Assembly: GCA_012271265.1 (NCBI GenBank)
Contig: JAAXGQ010000113.1
Location: forward strand, 408-38,690
Reading direction: 5' to 3'
Source of the DNA: Vicinamibacteraceae bacterium
Lineage (GTDB): Bacteria > Acidobacteriota > Vicinamibacteria > Marinacidobacterales > Marinacidobacteraceae
DNA: 38,283 nucleotides
The position numbers and the translations under genes were made by a program. Positions 17,800 through 26,614 of the stretch are shown piece by piece. The notes under the pieces were generated by a model, which did no database searches, was not told where the DNA came from, and worked only from the letters and a program-made list of their open reading frames with translations. How positions within the stretch are numbered: the stretch's first letter is position 1; the number at the start of each line of letters is the position of its first letter.

Positions 17800-18900
17800 A
17801 TGACCAGCGTTCAGGACGGTCCGGCTGGTTCGGCGGCGCCCCGATCCACGGTGGATCGGCTCGAAGCGTTCCTCGAGCGCGCCGGGCTCGGCGGCGCCCC
17901 CCTCGAGCGGCTCGTCCAGGATGCGGGGGAGCGGGTCTACTACCGGGTGCGCCCGGCCTCCGGCGCGGTCGTGGTGTGCGTCATGGCGCGCCCGTACGAG
18001 CCGGGGACCCTGCCGTTCACGAATTCCACCGCGCTGTACCGGGAGCTGGGCGTGGCGGCGCCGGCCATTCGGCGGGAAGTCCCCGATCTCGGGGTGATCG
18101 AGCTCCAGGACCTGGGAGACCGGCTGCTGCAGCGCGCGGCGCTCCAGGGGGATGCGACGACCCCGGCGCTCTACCGGGAGGCGTTGGAGATCCTGGGAAG
18201 GATCCAGCGGGAGGGAGCGCGGATCGGGTCGGCTCCGACCGCATCGAGGTATCAGGCCTTCCGGATGGCTCTCGACGCGCCGCTGTTCGCGAAGGAGCTG
18301 CGCTTCTTCGTCGAGCACTTCGTCGAGGGGTTCGCCGGAGCCCGCCCCGGCCCGGCAGCGGGCGCGCAGCTCGAAAGGCTCCTCGCCGCGCTCGCCGTGG
18401 AGGCCGCCTCGGGGCCCGCGGTTCTCTGTCACCGCGACTATCACGCGCGCAATCTCATGGCGCCGCCGGGCCCTCGGGAGGCCGGAGGCGCCGGCGGCCC
18501 GCGTCTCTACGTGATCGACCACCAGGATTCGCGGCTCGGCCCGCGCGGCTACGACCTGATGTCCCTGGCCCGGGACCCCTACGTCGCCACCCGGGCCGCG
18601 GAGGGAGGCTGGGGTCTCCCCTTCGACGAGGCCGAGCTCGCCGGCATTTTCTGCGAACGGGTCGGACTCCGGGAGAGTCGGGAGGCTCTCACCGAGGAAT
18701 TCGACACGGTGGCGCTGCAACGGAACCTGAAGGCCCTCGGGACCTACGGCTACCAGGCGGGTCGGAGGCGGAACCCGGTCTACCGCCGCTTTGTCGCCCC
18801 GACGCTCGCGTTCGTGAGGGAGAACCTGGACCGGCGTCACGGCCGCCGCGAGCGCCGCGAGCTGTTCACGCTTCTCGGCGACCTGGTGGGGTTCGCCTGA
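17800..18900 (+). CDS. amgK: AmgK-like N-acetylmuramate/N-acetylglucosamine kinase
   Basis: 366 aa, aminoglycoside-phosphotransferase fold. Seen: a small N-lobe with ERVYYRV and VVCVMA, then the catalytic loop LCHRDYHARNLM (H211, D213, N218) and the metal-binding segment VIDHQDSRLGP (D240, D243), followed by GYDLMSLARDPYV. The HRDYHxRNLM and DxQD-GP-YDLxSLxRD patterns fit the AmgK branch, which phosphorylates the anomeric carbon of MurNAc or GlcNAc in peptidoglycan recycling. It is preceded by GAGAGG before the ATG and stands 16 nt after the murU-like gene, which supports the pathway call. Alternative: another small-molecule kinase of the APH family. Substrate is inferred. Confidence 0.8.
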   Translation: MTSVQDGPAGSAAPRSTVDRLEAFLERAGLGGAPLERLVQDAGERVYYRVRPASGAVVVCVMARPYEPGTLPFTNSTALYRELGVAAPAIRREVPDLGVIELQDLGDRLLQRAALQGDATTPALYREALEILGRIQREGARIGSAPTASRYQAFRMALDAPLFAKELRFFVEHFVEGFAGARPGPAAGAQLERLLAALAVEAASGPAVLCHRDYHARNLMAPPGPREAGGAGGPRLYVIDHQDSRLGPRGYDLMSLARDPYVATRAAEGGWGLPFDEAELAGIFCERVGLRESREALTEEFDTVALQRNLKALGTYGYQAGRRRNPVYRRFVAPTLAFVRENLDRRHGRRERRELFTLLGDLVGFA

Positions 18901-19110
18901 TCCGGCAGCGGGATTCCGGACGCGGAGCTGGAGACGACCGGGACGCGAACGCCGGCGCGGAGGGGCGCGCTTCCGCCGGGCGGTGAGCCTCGGCGGCAGC
19001 CGGGGGTGGAGTCGCGCCCGAGCACCTCGGGATCATCGGAGCCTTGCGCCGCAGGGCGCCGGTCGGCGAAACTCCGGGATTCCACGGCGCGCGAGCGTCG
19101 CCGCTCTTTC

Positions 19111-20487
19111 ATGGCAGAACCCTCTCCGGCATCCGCGAGTTCCGACTCTTCCACGCTTTCGTGGAAGAAGCGCCGCCTCCCCACGGTGGCTTCGCTCCGT
19201 CGGGCGGCGCTTCAGGGGAAGGGGGAGGAGAGTGGGGCCCCGGCGACCGTGGCGGGGTGGCTCGCCGGCCGCCGTTCGAGCGGGCGGCTCCTGTTCCTGA
19301 ACTTCCGCGACGGCTCCGGCTTCGCTCAGGTCGTGGTCTTCAGGAAGGCGGTCTCGAGCGAGGCCTTCGAGGCGGCGCGCCACTGTCCGCTGGAGAGCGC
19401 CGTGGAGATCCGGGGCGCCGCCTTCGCCGAGCCCCGCGCGCCCGGCGGGATGGAGCTACGGGCCACCGACTTCCGGGTGATCCACGCCGCGGAGCCGTAC
19501 CCGATCACCCCGAAAGAGCACGGCGCCTCGTTCCTTCTGGACCGGCGTCACCTCTGGTTGCGCTCGCGACGCCAGCACGCCCTGCTCCGGATTCGCGACG
19601 AAGTGCTGTTCGCCTTCCGCGAGTACCTCCGGGACCAGGGCTTCATCTGCGGGGACACGCCCATCTTCACGCCGAACGCCTGCGAGGGGACGACGACCCT
19701 GTTCGAGACGCAGTACTTCGACCGGCATGCCTACCTGAGCCAGAGCGGTCAGCTCTACAACGAGGCGATCGCCATGTCGGTAGGCCGGACCTACTGTCTT
19801 GGTCCGACGTTCCGCGCCGAGAAGTCCAAGACGCGGCGCCATCTCATCGAGTTCTGGATGCTCGAACCCGAAGTCGCCTTCGCCGAGCTCGGCGAGATCG
19901 TCGAGCTCGCCGAGGGCCTCATCTGTCATGCCGTGGACCGCGTGCTGACGAACCGGGCGGCCGAACTCGCGACGCTGGACCGGGACCCCGAGCGCCTTCG
20001 GCGGATCCAGCCGCCGTTCCCGCGCATCACCTACGACCAGGCCGCGGCCCGGCTGGCGGAAAAGGGGACGGATTTCACTCTCGGCGACGACTTCGGAGCT
20101 CCGGACGAGACCGCGCTCACCGAAGGGATGGACCGCCCGCTGGTGGTCACCCATTTCCCCGCGGCGATCAAGGCGTTCTACATGGAACCGGCTCCAGGCC
20201 GGCCCGACCGGGTGCTCGGGATGGACATCCTGGCGCCGGAGGGATACGGCGAGATCGTGGGCGGCGGGCAGCGCATTCACGATCACGATCTGCTGCGCGA
20301 GCGCGTCCGGGAGCACGGCCTGCCCGAAGAGGCCTTCGGTTGGTACCTCGACCTGCGGCGGTTCGGCAGCGTGCCGCACTCCGGCTTCGGGCTCGGCATC
20401 GAGCGGTTCGTGGCCTGGATGTCGGGAATCTCTCATCTGCGGGAGGCGATCCCGTTCCCGCGGACCCTGTACCGCCTTTCGCCGTGA
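19111..20487 (+). CDS. asnS: Asparagine--tRNA ligase
   Basis: Class IIb synthetase charging tRNA-Asn; 458 aa, typical. Seen: an N-terminal OB-fold anticodon-binding domain (about 20-125, with VAGWLAGRRSSGRLLFLNFRD), class II motif 1 region (FREYLRDQGFICGDTPIFTP), motif 2 with GPTFRAEKSKTRRHL and EFWMLEPE (around residue 235), and motif 3 GFGLGIERFVAWMSG (around 425). AEKSKTRRHLIEF is the AsnRS form; AspRS would show a DE-rich loop there. The ATG at 19111 is chosen because an upstream reading from 19006 adds only low-complexity sequence. No Shine-Dalgarno is obvious. Its presence suggests direct Asn-tRNA formation, although a GatCAB route elsewhere in the genome is not excluded. Confidence 0.95.
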   Translation: MAEPSPASASSDSSTLSWKKRRLPTVASLRRAALQGKGEESGAPATVAGWLAGRRSSGRLLFLNFRDGSGFAQVVVFRKAVSSEAFEAARHCPLESAVEIRGAAFAEPRAPGGMELRATDFRVIHAAEPYPITPKEHGASFLLDRRHLWLRSRRQHALLRIRDEVLFAFREYLRDQGFICGDTPIFTPNACEGTTTLFETQYFDRHAYLSQSGQLYNEAIAMSVGRTYCLGPTFRAEKSKTRRHLIEFWMLEPEVAFAELGEIVELAEGLICHAVDRVLTNRAAELATLDRDPERLRRIQPPFPRITYDQAAARLAEKGTDFTLGDDFGAPDETALTEGMDRPLVVTHFPAAIKAFYMEPAPGRPDRVLGMDILAPEGYGEIVGGGQRIHDHDLLRERVREHGLPEEAFGWYLDLRRFGSVPHSGFGLGIERFVAWMSGISHLREAIPFPRTLYRLSP

Positions 20488-20548
20488 TCGGCACCGGGGC
20501 GCCAGCTCGTCTGCCACTCACTTTGCGTCCCCTCGCGAGACCGCGCGC

Positions 20549-21934
20549 GTGAGTCCCGATCCCCGTCTCCGTCCGCACCCGGAACGGGTGGCGCTGGTGA
20601 GCCTCGGGTGCGCCAAGAACCTCGTGGACAGCGAGGTCATGGCCGGCGTGCTGAGCCGGCGCGGCTTCGAACTGGCAGGCAGCCCCGAGGAAGCGGACGC
20701 GGTCATCGTGAACACCTGCGGCTTCATCGGCCCGGCCAAGCAGGAAGGAGTCGAGACGATTCTCGAGATGGCCCGGCTGAAGACGCGCGGGCGTCCCCGG
20801 CGGCTCGTGGTGGCCGGATGCCTGGTCCAGCGCTATGCCGCCGAACTGGTTGCCGAGATTCCGGAGATCGACGCGATCGCCGGCCTCGACGAGGTGGAGC
20901 GGATCGCGGACATTCTCCTGACGCCGGGCCGGCGTACCGCCCCCCTCACGGCCGATCACTCGGTGACCTGGCTCTACGACGACACGTCGCCCAGGATCCG
21001 CTCCACTCCGGCGCACACCGCCTACCTGAAGGTCGCCGAGGGCTGTGACTACCCCTGCTCGTTTTGCGTCATTCCCCAGATTCGGGGCCGTTTTCGCAGT
21101 CGGACGCCGGACTCGATCCTGCGCGAGGCCGAGGCGCTGGCGAAGTCCGGCGCGCGTGAGGTCGTGCTTGTGGCCCAGGACACGACGGCCTACGGGACCG
21201 ACCTGGGAATGCGCGGCGGTCTTGCGTCGATCCTCCGAGGCATCGCCGCGGTGCCGGGGATCGACTGGGTCCGGTTTCTCTACGCGTACCCGACGACGCT
21301 CGACGATGCGGTCCTCGGCGCGATGGCCGAGGTCCCCGAAGTCTGCCGCTACGTGGACATGCCGCTCCAGCACGCGAGCCGTCGAGTCCTGAAGGCGATG
21401 CGTCGGCCCGGGAATCGGGCAAGCAACGAGCGGCTCCTCGCGCGAATCCGCGATGCCGTCCCGGGCGTCGCTCTCCGGAGCACGTTCATCGTCGGCTACC
21501 CCGGCGAGACCGCCGACGATTTTCGCGAACTCCGTGATTTCGTGGAGGCGGCGGAGTTCGACGCGATGGGTGCCTTCGTGTACTCCAACGAGGAATCGGC
21601 GGCGTCCTTCGTCGAGGAGGAAAGCATCCGAGAAGGGGAGAAGGAAGAGCGCCGGGCCGTGCTGATGGATCTGCAGCGGGGTATCGCCCTTTCGCGGCAC
21701 CGCAGCCTGGTGGGGTCCACCGTGCGCGTGCTCGTGGACGGTCCGCCCGAGGAGAGCGACCTGCTGCTCGCCGGGCGCACCGAAGGACAGGCCCCGGACG
21801 TGGATGCCCGCGTTCTCATCGTGGACGGAGAGGCCCCGACCGGGTCGTTCGTGGATGCCCGGATCACCGAGGCCCACCCCTCGGATCTCATCGCGGTCGT
21901 CGAACCCGGCGGATCGGAGCCAGGGGCCGGCTGA
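20549..21934 (+). CDS. rimO: Ribosomal protein S12 methylthiotransferase
   Basis: Radical-SAM enzyme that adds a methylthio group to an aspartate of ribosomal protein S12; 461 aa. Seen: the N-terminal UPF0004 domain with three cluster cysteines in SLGCAKN, VNTCGFI and VAGCLVQRY, the radical-SAM CxxxCxxC motif GCDYPCSFC (C166, C170, C173) followed by PQIRGRFRSR, VAQDTTAYG, YAYPTTL, DMPLQHAS and RSTFIVGYPGET, and a C-terminal TRAM domain (about 385-455). PQIRG and DMPLQHAS are typical of RimO rather than MiaB. The start is GTG. It stands between asnS and the rimP-led translation operon, fitting a ribosome-maturation neighbourhood. Confidence 0.96.
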   Translation: MSPDPRLRPHPERVALVSLGCAKNLVDSEVMAGVLSRRGFELAGSPEEADAVIVNTCGFIGPAKQEGVETILEMARLKTRGRPRRLVVAGCLVQRYAAELVAEIPEIDAIAGLDEVERIADILLTPGRRTAPLTADHSVTWLYDDTSPRIRSTPAHTAYLKVAEGCDYPCSFCVIPQIRGRFRSRTPDSILREAEALAKSGAREVVLVAQDTTAYGTDLGMRGGLASILRGIAAVPGIDWVRFLYAYPTTLDDAVLGAMAEVPEVCRYVDMPLQHASRRVLKAMRRPGNRASNERLLARIRDAVPGVALRSTFIVGYPGETADDFRELRDFVEAAEFDAMGAFVYSNEESAASFVEEESIREGEKEERRAVLMDLQRGIALSRHRSLVGSTVRVLVDGPPEESDLLLAGRTEGQAPDVDARVLIVDGEAPTGSFVDARITEAHPSDLIAVVEPGGSEPGAG

Positions 21935-21987
21935 ACGGGCGGGCCAGGGACCGGTCCGAGGGCCCGAAACCGTCCTCCGGGGTGGGA

Positions 21988-21993
21988 TATACT
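21988..21993 (+). promoter_or_regulatory. Possible -10 element (TATACT) for the rimP-nusA-infB operon
   Basis: TATACT lies 54 nt after the rimO stop and about 195 nt before the rimP start. It is the best -10 match in this gap. A -35 is not clear. Transcription from here would give a leader that includes the strong hairpin at 22049-22080. Confidence 0.4.
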
Positions 21994-22048
21994 GCGCCGC
22001 CCGAGCGAGGCCCCAAGGGGCCGGACCGTCGCTCCGCCGCCCTTTCGC

Positions 22049-22080
22049 GAAGCCCGCCGCACTTCGGTGCGGCGGGCTTC
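22049..22080 (+). promoter_or_regulatory. Strong leader hairpin upstream of rimP
   Basis: A perfect 14-bp stem: the arm GAAGCCCGCCGCAC (22049-22062) pairs with GTGCGGCGGGCTTC (22067-22080) around a stable TTCG tetraloop. The following bases are GACCATTATC, not a T run, so a Rho-independent terminator for rimO is doubtful. Lying downstream of a possible -10, it is more likely a 5' UTR structure of the rimP operon. A terminator or an attenuator remain alternatives. Confidence 0.65.
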
Positions 22081-22187
22081 GACCATTATCAATCAAGTCC
22101 GGTCCTTCCGGCGAGGCACACCGCATTCCGCAGAACCCGCACGTATCGCGCCCGTCTGACGAGGGGTTTCACGCGCTTGCCGGGCGC

Positions 22188-22727
22188 GTGGAAGAGCTGG
22201 CGCGGCGCGCAGCTTCGGCTGCGGGAGTTCAACTGGCATGGACCGAGATCAAGGGCCTTCGCAGCGGGGGCCGGGTGCGCGTATTCATCGAGCGCCCGGA
22301 CGACCCGGTGGGACTCTCGGACTGCGAACGGGTGAACGAGAGGTTGTCGGTTCTGCTCGATCTCGAAGACCCCATTCCGGGGCCCTACACCCTCGAAGTG
22401 AGCACGCCGGGGCTGGATCGTCCATTGCGGACGGTCTCCGACTGCGAGCGGTTTCGGGGACATCGGATCGAAGTCCGGTTCCGGACGGCGGAGGCGCGAT
22501 CGAGGACGGTGACCGGAGTCCTGCGCCGCGTCGACGGCGGAAACCTCGAACTCGACGCCGGGAAGGGCCGGGAGCGGATCGCGTGGGACGCGGTCGCGCG
22601 CGCCCGGCTCGCCCCGGATTACGGCGCGCTGATGCGCGGCGCCGCCCGGCGCAACGGAACCGGCGGCCGCCGCCGCGCCGCAAGACCCGGGCGCGGGCGC
22701 GGAGAAAGGAAAAGACGCCGGCGCTGA
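22188..22727 (+). CDS. rimP: Ribosome maturation factor RimP with Arg-rich tail
   Basis: 30S assembly factor; 179 aa from the GTG at 22188. Seen: an N-terminal alpha/beta domain with GRVRVFIERP, the LSDCERVNERLSVLLDLEDP helix, and the hallmark YTLEVSTPGLDRPLRT, then an SH3-like C-terminal domain. The final 30 residues are a basic tail ending RGERKRRRR, absent from E. coli-type RimP. The start is uncertain: no ATG, GTG or TTG lies upstream in frame within the conserved region, and the family usually begins about ten residues earlier. Either the protein is slightly short at its N-terminus or a rare start (for example ATT at 22125) is used. The stop overlaps the nusA ATG by one base. Confidence 0.9.
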   Translation: MEELARRAASAAGVQLAWTEIKGLRSGGRVRVFIERPDDPVGLSDCERVNERLSVLLDLEDPIPGPYTLEVSTPGLDRPLRTVSDCERFRGHRIEVRFRTAEARSRTVTGVLRRVDGGNLELDAGKGRERIAWDAVARARLAPDYGALMRGAARRNGTGGRRRAARPGRGRGERKRRRR

Positions 22728-23854
22728 TGGATGTGATCAACGAACTCGCCGCCGAGGTGGACCTCGGGGAGATCATCGCCAGCGTGGAGCTGGCCGCGGG
22801 GCTCGCGGCGTCGCGCCACCTCGGGCGTCGCGTCAAGGCCCGCCTCGACCCATCGAACGGAGCGTTCTCCTTCGCCGAGCCCAAGGGTTCCCAGGAGGTT
22901 CCGGTTGCCCTGGAGTCCGCTGTGCCCGCGGGCGCTCGGAGCGGCGTGACCGACGGACGCGAAGCGGGCCGCCTTCTCCGGGCAAGCCGCGAAGCGGCGC
23001 GCTCTGCCCGCGAGGTGCTCCATCTGCGGCTCCACAACGCCCGGCTTCTGTCCCGCGCCGCCCGCTACCAGGACCGGATCGGGCGGCTCGAGACCGGCAC
23101 CGTGGCGCGCCGGGAGGGTAAGGACCTGATCGTGAATCTGGGTCCGGTCGAGGGCCGCCTGCCCCTGGCCGCACAGAGTCGCCATGAGGTCTTCAACGAG
23201 GGAGACCTGATTCGGGTCGCCGTGACGGCGGTTCGGCCGGAAGAGCCGCCGGTGCTCCTTTCCCGCACCGCGCCAGAAGTTGTCGCCGGGGTGATGGAGC
23301 GGGAAACTCCCGCCATCCGCAGCGGCGAAGTCTCGGTGCGGGGGGTGGCCCGATTGCCGGGCATTCGCGCCAAGGCTGCGGTCTCGTCCAACGCGTCGTC
23401 GGTGGATCCCGTCGCGGCCTGCCTCGGTCCTCGAGGGGCGACGATCCGGGCCGTCACCAGGGAACTGCGCGGCGAGCGCGTCGATGTGCTTCGCTGGAGC
23501 GATTCCATGGAGACGTTCGTGAGAAACGCCCTTCGCCCGGCGCGGGTCCTCTCGGTCGAGCTGCCGGCGGACGGCAGCGGCGCCGTGGTGACCGTCATCG
23601 ACTCGGAGTTGCCTCGCGCTCTGGGGAAGCGGGGGCAGAACGTGCGCCTCGCATCCGAGCTCACCGGTCAGCGGATCGAGGTCGAGGTCGACGGCCAGGC
23701 CCCCCGCCGGCGCCGCGAGTTCCGGCCCTCCCGCGGTAGACCGGCGGGACGCCCCGGGAGGCCTCCGCACCGGGGACGCCCGAGGCGGTTCCGCCCGCCT
23801 CGTCCCCGCCGGCCTCGTTCTCCGAAGTCGCGTGGCGGAGGGGGTGGCGCCTGA
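22727..23854 (+). CDS. nusA: Transcription elongation/termination factor NusA
   Basis: RNA-polymerase-associated factor acting in pausing, termination and antitermination; 375 aa. Seen: a divergent N-terminal polymerase-binding domain (1-about 115), an S1 domain (about 120-190, TGTVARREGKDLIVNLG), then tandem KH domains (about 215-335) with VRGVARLPGIRAKAAV, VDPVAACLGPRGATIRAV and LGKRGQNVRLASELTG. The GPRG and GKRGQN loops match NusA KH signatures. There is no acidic repeat domain; instead a Pro/Arg/Gly tail (about 338-375). The ATG overlaps the rimP stop (TGATG) and the stop overlaps infB in the same way. The genes rnpM/ylxR and ylxQ, often next, are absent. Confidence 0.95.
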   Translation: MDVINELAAEVDLGEIIASVELAAGLAASRHLGRRVKARLDPSNGAFSFAEPKGSQEVPVALESAVPAGARSGVTDGREAGRLLRASREAARSAREVLHLRLHNARLLSRAARYQDRIGRLETGTVARREGKDLIVNLGPVEGRLPLAAQSRHEVFNEGDLIRVAVTAVRPEEPPVLLSRTAPEVVAGVMERETPAIRSGEVSVRGVARLPGIRAKAAVSSNASSVDPVAACLGPRGATIRAVTRELRGERVDVLRWSDSMETFVRNALRPARVLSVELPADGSGAVVTVIDSELPRALGKRGQNVRLASELTGQRIEVEVDGQAPRRRREFRPSRGRPAGRPGRPPHRGRPRRFRPPRPRRPRSPKSRGGGGGA

Positions 23855-26595
23855 TGCCGGGCACGATTCGGGTCAGTGAACTGGCCCGGGAGCTCAACAT
23901 GGAGCCGAAGAAGCTCCTGGTGCTGCTCGTGTCCAAGCTGGGCTTGCGGGTCCGCACCGTCTCCTCCTCCATCCCGATCGCCCAGGCCGCGAAGATCAAG
24001 GCCAGGATTCTCCTGGCCAAACGCCGTCAGGCGCGTCCGAGGAACCGGCAGGCGCGGGCCAGGCAGCGGATCCTTCGCGCCGAGCAGCAGAAGAAGCTCC
24101 GGGAAGCGGCCGCGGCGAAGGCCCGGGCGGAAGCGGAGCAGCGCGAAAAGGAAGAGGCGGAACGGCGGGCCCGGGAGAAGGAGGAGGAAGCGGCCCGGCT
24201 GGAGGCTGAGCGGAAGGAGCAGGAAGCTGCGGCCCGCGCCGCCGCAAAGGAGGCGGCCGAGGTTGCGGCCCGCGCCGCCGAGGAGGCGAAGAAGGCGGCC
24301 CCATCCTCTCCGGCGTCCGCGGTGACCCCGGTGCCGGAACGGATGGTCGCGGCGTCCGCGACTGCGCCCGACACGCCGTCCGGGCCTCCCGAATCCAAAG
24401 CTCCCGCCCGACCGCCTGGCCGGCCTGCGGTGCTGCCGGAACGGCCGGGAACGGCCGCAGCCACGGGTGCTCCGACGCTGGCCAAGAAGCCCGGCGTCCG
24501 CCGGCTTCTCACCCGGGACATCACCGCCCCCGCCCGGACCAGCGGCTTCCGCCCCGGCGCGACGAGTCGGAAGATCGTGCCCACGGTCGTCCGTCCGGCC
24601 CGCCGCGCCACGCCGCCCCGCGTTCGGGCTACCCCGCCCCGGTTCCGCCGCCCGCCGGCTCTCTCGCAGAAGATGCGGCGGCCGCCTCCGGGGGGTCGGC
24701 GCGGTCGGCGCCGCCGCCCGGCGCCCGGCGAGACTCCGGAGTTGACCGATGGCTTCGACAGCCCGCTGCCTCCCGGTCTGCGGCAGATCGTTGGCCGCAC
24801 CTTCACGACCTCGGCGGAGGTCGAGGTCGCGGAATCGATCACGGTGAGCGCCCTCGCCGATGCGATGAGCATTCCGGCGTCGGAGCTGATCAAGGCGCTG
24901 CTGCTCGACAACGGCGTGGCGGCCTCGATCAACCAGCCGCTCGATTCGGATACGGCGGCGAAACTCGTTCGTCGCTTCGGCGGCACGGTGATCGAAGCTC
25001 CGGAGGCCGCCGAAGCGATGGTGCCCGCGCTGCGCCCGCCAAGACCCGATGAGGAGCGTGCGCGGGACGAAGGTCTTGTCGATCGGGCGCCGGTCGTCAC
25101 GGTCATGGGGCACGTGGACCACGGCAAGACCAGCATCCTCGACGCCGTTCGCCACTCGCGGGTGGTCGAGGGAGAAGCGGGGGGCATCACGCAGCACATG
25201 AGCGCCTACGCGATCGAGGTGAACGACCGCCCGATCGTCTTCCTCGACACCCCGGGGCACGAGGCGTTCACCAAGATGCGGGCCCGGGGCGCCGGCGTGA
25301 CCGACGTGGTCATCCTGGTCGTCGCGGCGGATGATGGGGTCAAGGAGCAGACCATCGAGGCGTTGAACCACGCCCAGGCGGCTGCGGTGCCCATCGTTGT
25401 CGCGGTGAACAAGATGGACCTGCCGGCGGCGGACCCGGACCGGGTCATGCGCCAGCTCTCCGAACGCGGGGTGACCCCCGAGGAGTGGGGAGGCGACACG
25501 ATCTTCTGCCCGGTCTCCGCCCGGACCAAAGAGGGGCTGCCGGAGCTGCTCGAGTCCGTGCTCGACGTGGCGGAACTCGAAGAACCTCTGGCCAACCCGG
25601 TGGGTCGCGCTGATGGCGTGGTGCTCGAGGCCAGGAAGGACCGGGGCCGCGGTCCGGTCGCCCAGGTTCTGGTGCAGAACGGCACCCTGAAGGTCGGAAA
25701 CGCCTTCCGCGCCGGCGGCACGTGGGGCAAGGTGCGGGCGATGCTTTCGGAATCGGGCGAGCGGCTCAGGAAGGCGCCGCCATCGACCCCGGTGGAGGTG
25801 CTCGGGTTCGCCGATGTCCCCGTCGTCGGCGACCGGTTCCAGGTGGCGGCCAGTCCTGCCAAGGCCCGACGCGCCGCCGACGAGCGGCGTGCGGCGGAGC
25901 GCCTTGAAGTCATCGAAGGTCGCCGCCGTCTCAACCTGCAGAACCTGCACGCGCAGCTCACCGGCGGGCTCAAGGAGTTCTCGGTCATCGTCAAGGCCGA
26001 CGTAGGGGGCACGGTGGAGGCCGTCCGGGACTCCCTCCTGCGACTTTCCAACGACGAGGTGTCGGTCCAGGTGGTCCACGCGGCCGCCGGCGCGATCTCC
26101 GAGAGCGACGTGGATCTCGCGGACACCACGAACTCGATCATCGTCGCCTTCGGGGTCCGGCCGGAGCCTTCGGCCGCCCGTCTGGCGCGCGAGCAGAACG
26201 TGGAGATCCGGCAGCACCGGGTCATCTATCACCTCGTCGAGGAGGTCGAAAAGGCCCTTGCCGGACTCCTCGAGCCGGAGATCGAAGTGGTCGAGCTCGG
26301 GCGCATCGAGGTGCGCCAGACCTTCTCCGTGCCCCGCGTTGGCGTGGTGGCCGGCTCCTACGTCCTCAGCGGCACCGTCGACCGCAGCGCCAAGGTGCGG
26401 CTCGTTCGGGACGGTCGGGTCGTTCACGAGGGCCGGATCGGAAGCCTCCGCCGCTTCAAGGAGGATGTCTCCCAGGTCCGCGAGGGGTTCGAATGCGGGC
26501 TCGGGATCGCCGGCTACAACGATGTGAAGATCGGGGACATCATCGAGGCGTTCCGTGAACAGGAGGTCCGGCCCGGAACAGACCAGGCGCGTTGA
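23854..26595 (+). CDS. infB: Translation initiation factor IF-2
   Basis: GTPase that brings initiator tRNA to the 30S subunit; 913 aa. Seen: an N-terminal IF2 domain (1-about 55, IRVSELARELNMEPKKLL), a long Ala/Glu/Arg helical stretch (about 60-150), a Pro/Arg-rich disordered region to about 295, a second IF2_N module (about 325-395), and the G domain with GHVDHGKTS (419-427), DTPGHEAF, NKMD and the SAR-type motif PVSARTKEG. Then come domains II, III and IV, ending with GSYVLSGTVDR and GIAGYNDVKIGDIIEAF. The ATG overlaps the nusA stop by one base, with GGAGG upstream. Length and order are normal apart from the extended basic linker. Confidence 0.98.
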   Translation: MPGTIRVSELARELNMEPKKLLVLLVSKLGLRVRTVSSSIPIAQAAKIKARILLAKRRQARPRNRQARARQRILRAEQQKKLREAAAAKARAEAEQREKEEAERRAREKEEEAARLEAERKEQEAAARAAAKEAAEVAARAAEEAKKAAPSSPASAVTPVPERMVAASATAPDTPSGPPESKAPARPPGRPAVLPERPGTAAATGAPTLAKKPGVRRLLTRDITAPARTSGFRPGATSRKIVPTVVRPARRATPPRVRATPPRFRRPPALSQKMRRPPPGGRRGRRRRPAPGETPELTDGFDSPLPPGLRQIVGRTFTTSAEVEVAESITVSALADAMSIPASELIKALLLDNGVAASINQPLDSDTAAKLVRRFGGTVIEAPEAAEAMVPALRPPRPDEERARDEGLVDRAPVVTVMGHVDHGKTSILDAVRHSRVVEGEAGGITQHMSAYAIEVNDRPIVFLDTPGHEAFTKMRARGAGVTDVVILVVAADDGVKEQTIEALNHAQAAAVPIVVAVNKMDLPAADPDRVMRQLSERGVTPEEWGGDTIFCPVSARTKEGLPELLESVLDVAELEEPLANPVGRADGVVLEARKDRGRGPVAQVLVQNGTLKVGNAFRAGGTWGKVRAMLSESGERLRKAPPSTPVEVLGFADVPVVGDRFQVAASPAKARRAADERRAAERLEVIEGRRRLNLQNLHAQLTGGLKEFSVIVKADVGGTVEAVRDSLLRLSNDEVSVQVVHAAAGAISESDVDLADTTNSIIVAFGVRPEPSAARLAREQNVEIRQHRVIYHLVEEVEKALAGLLEPEIEVVELGRIEVRQTFSVPRVGVVAGSYVLSGTVDRSAKVRLVRDGRVVHEGRIGSLRRFKEDVSQVREGFECGLGIAGYNDVKIGDIIEAFREQEVRPGTDQAR

Positions 26596-26614
26596 GCAGG
26601 CGCCCGCACGCACC

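Noticed and set aside
14331-17801. Minus-strand open frame of over 1100 codons
   Set aside because: It is antisense to smc and the murU-like gene, both strongly supported on the plus strand.
18901-19110. Hidden gene, tRNA or T-box leader before asnS
   Set aside because: No cloverleaf, anti-terminator or coding signal could be made out in the 210-nt gap.
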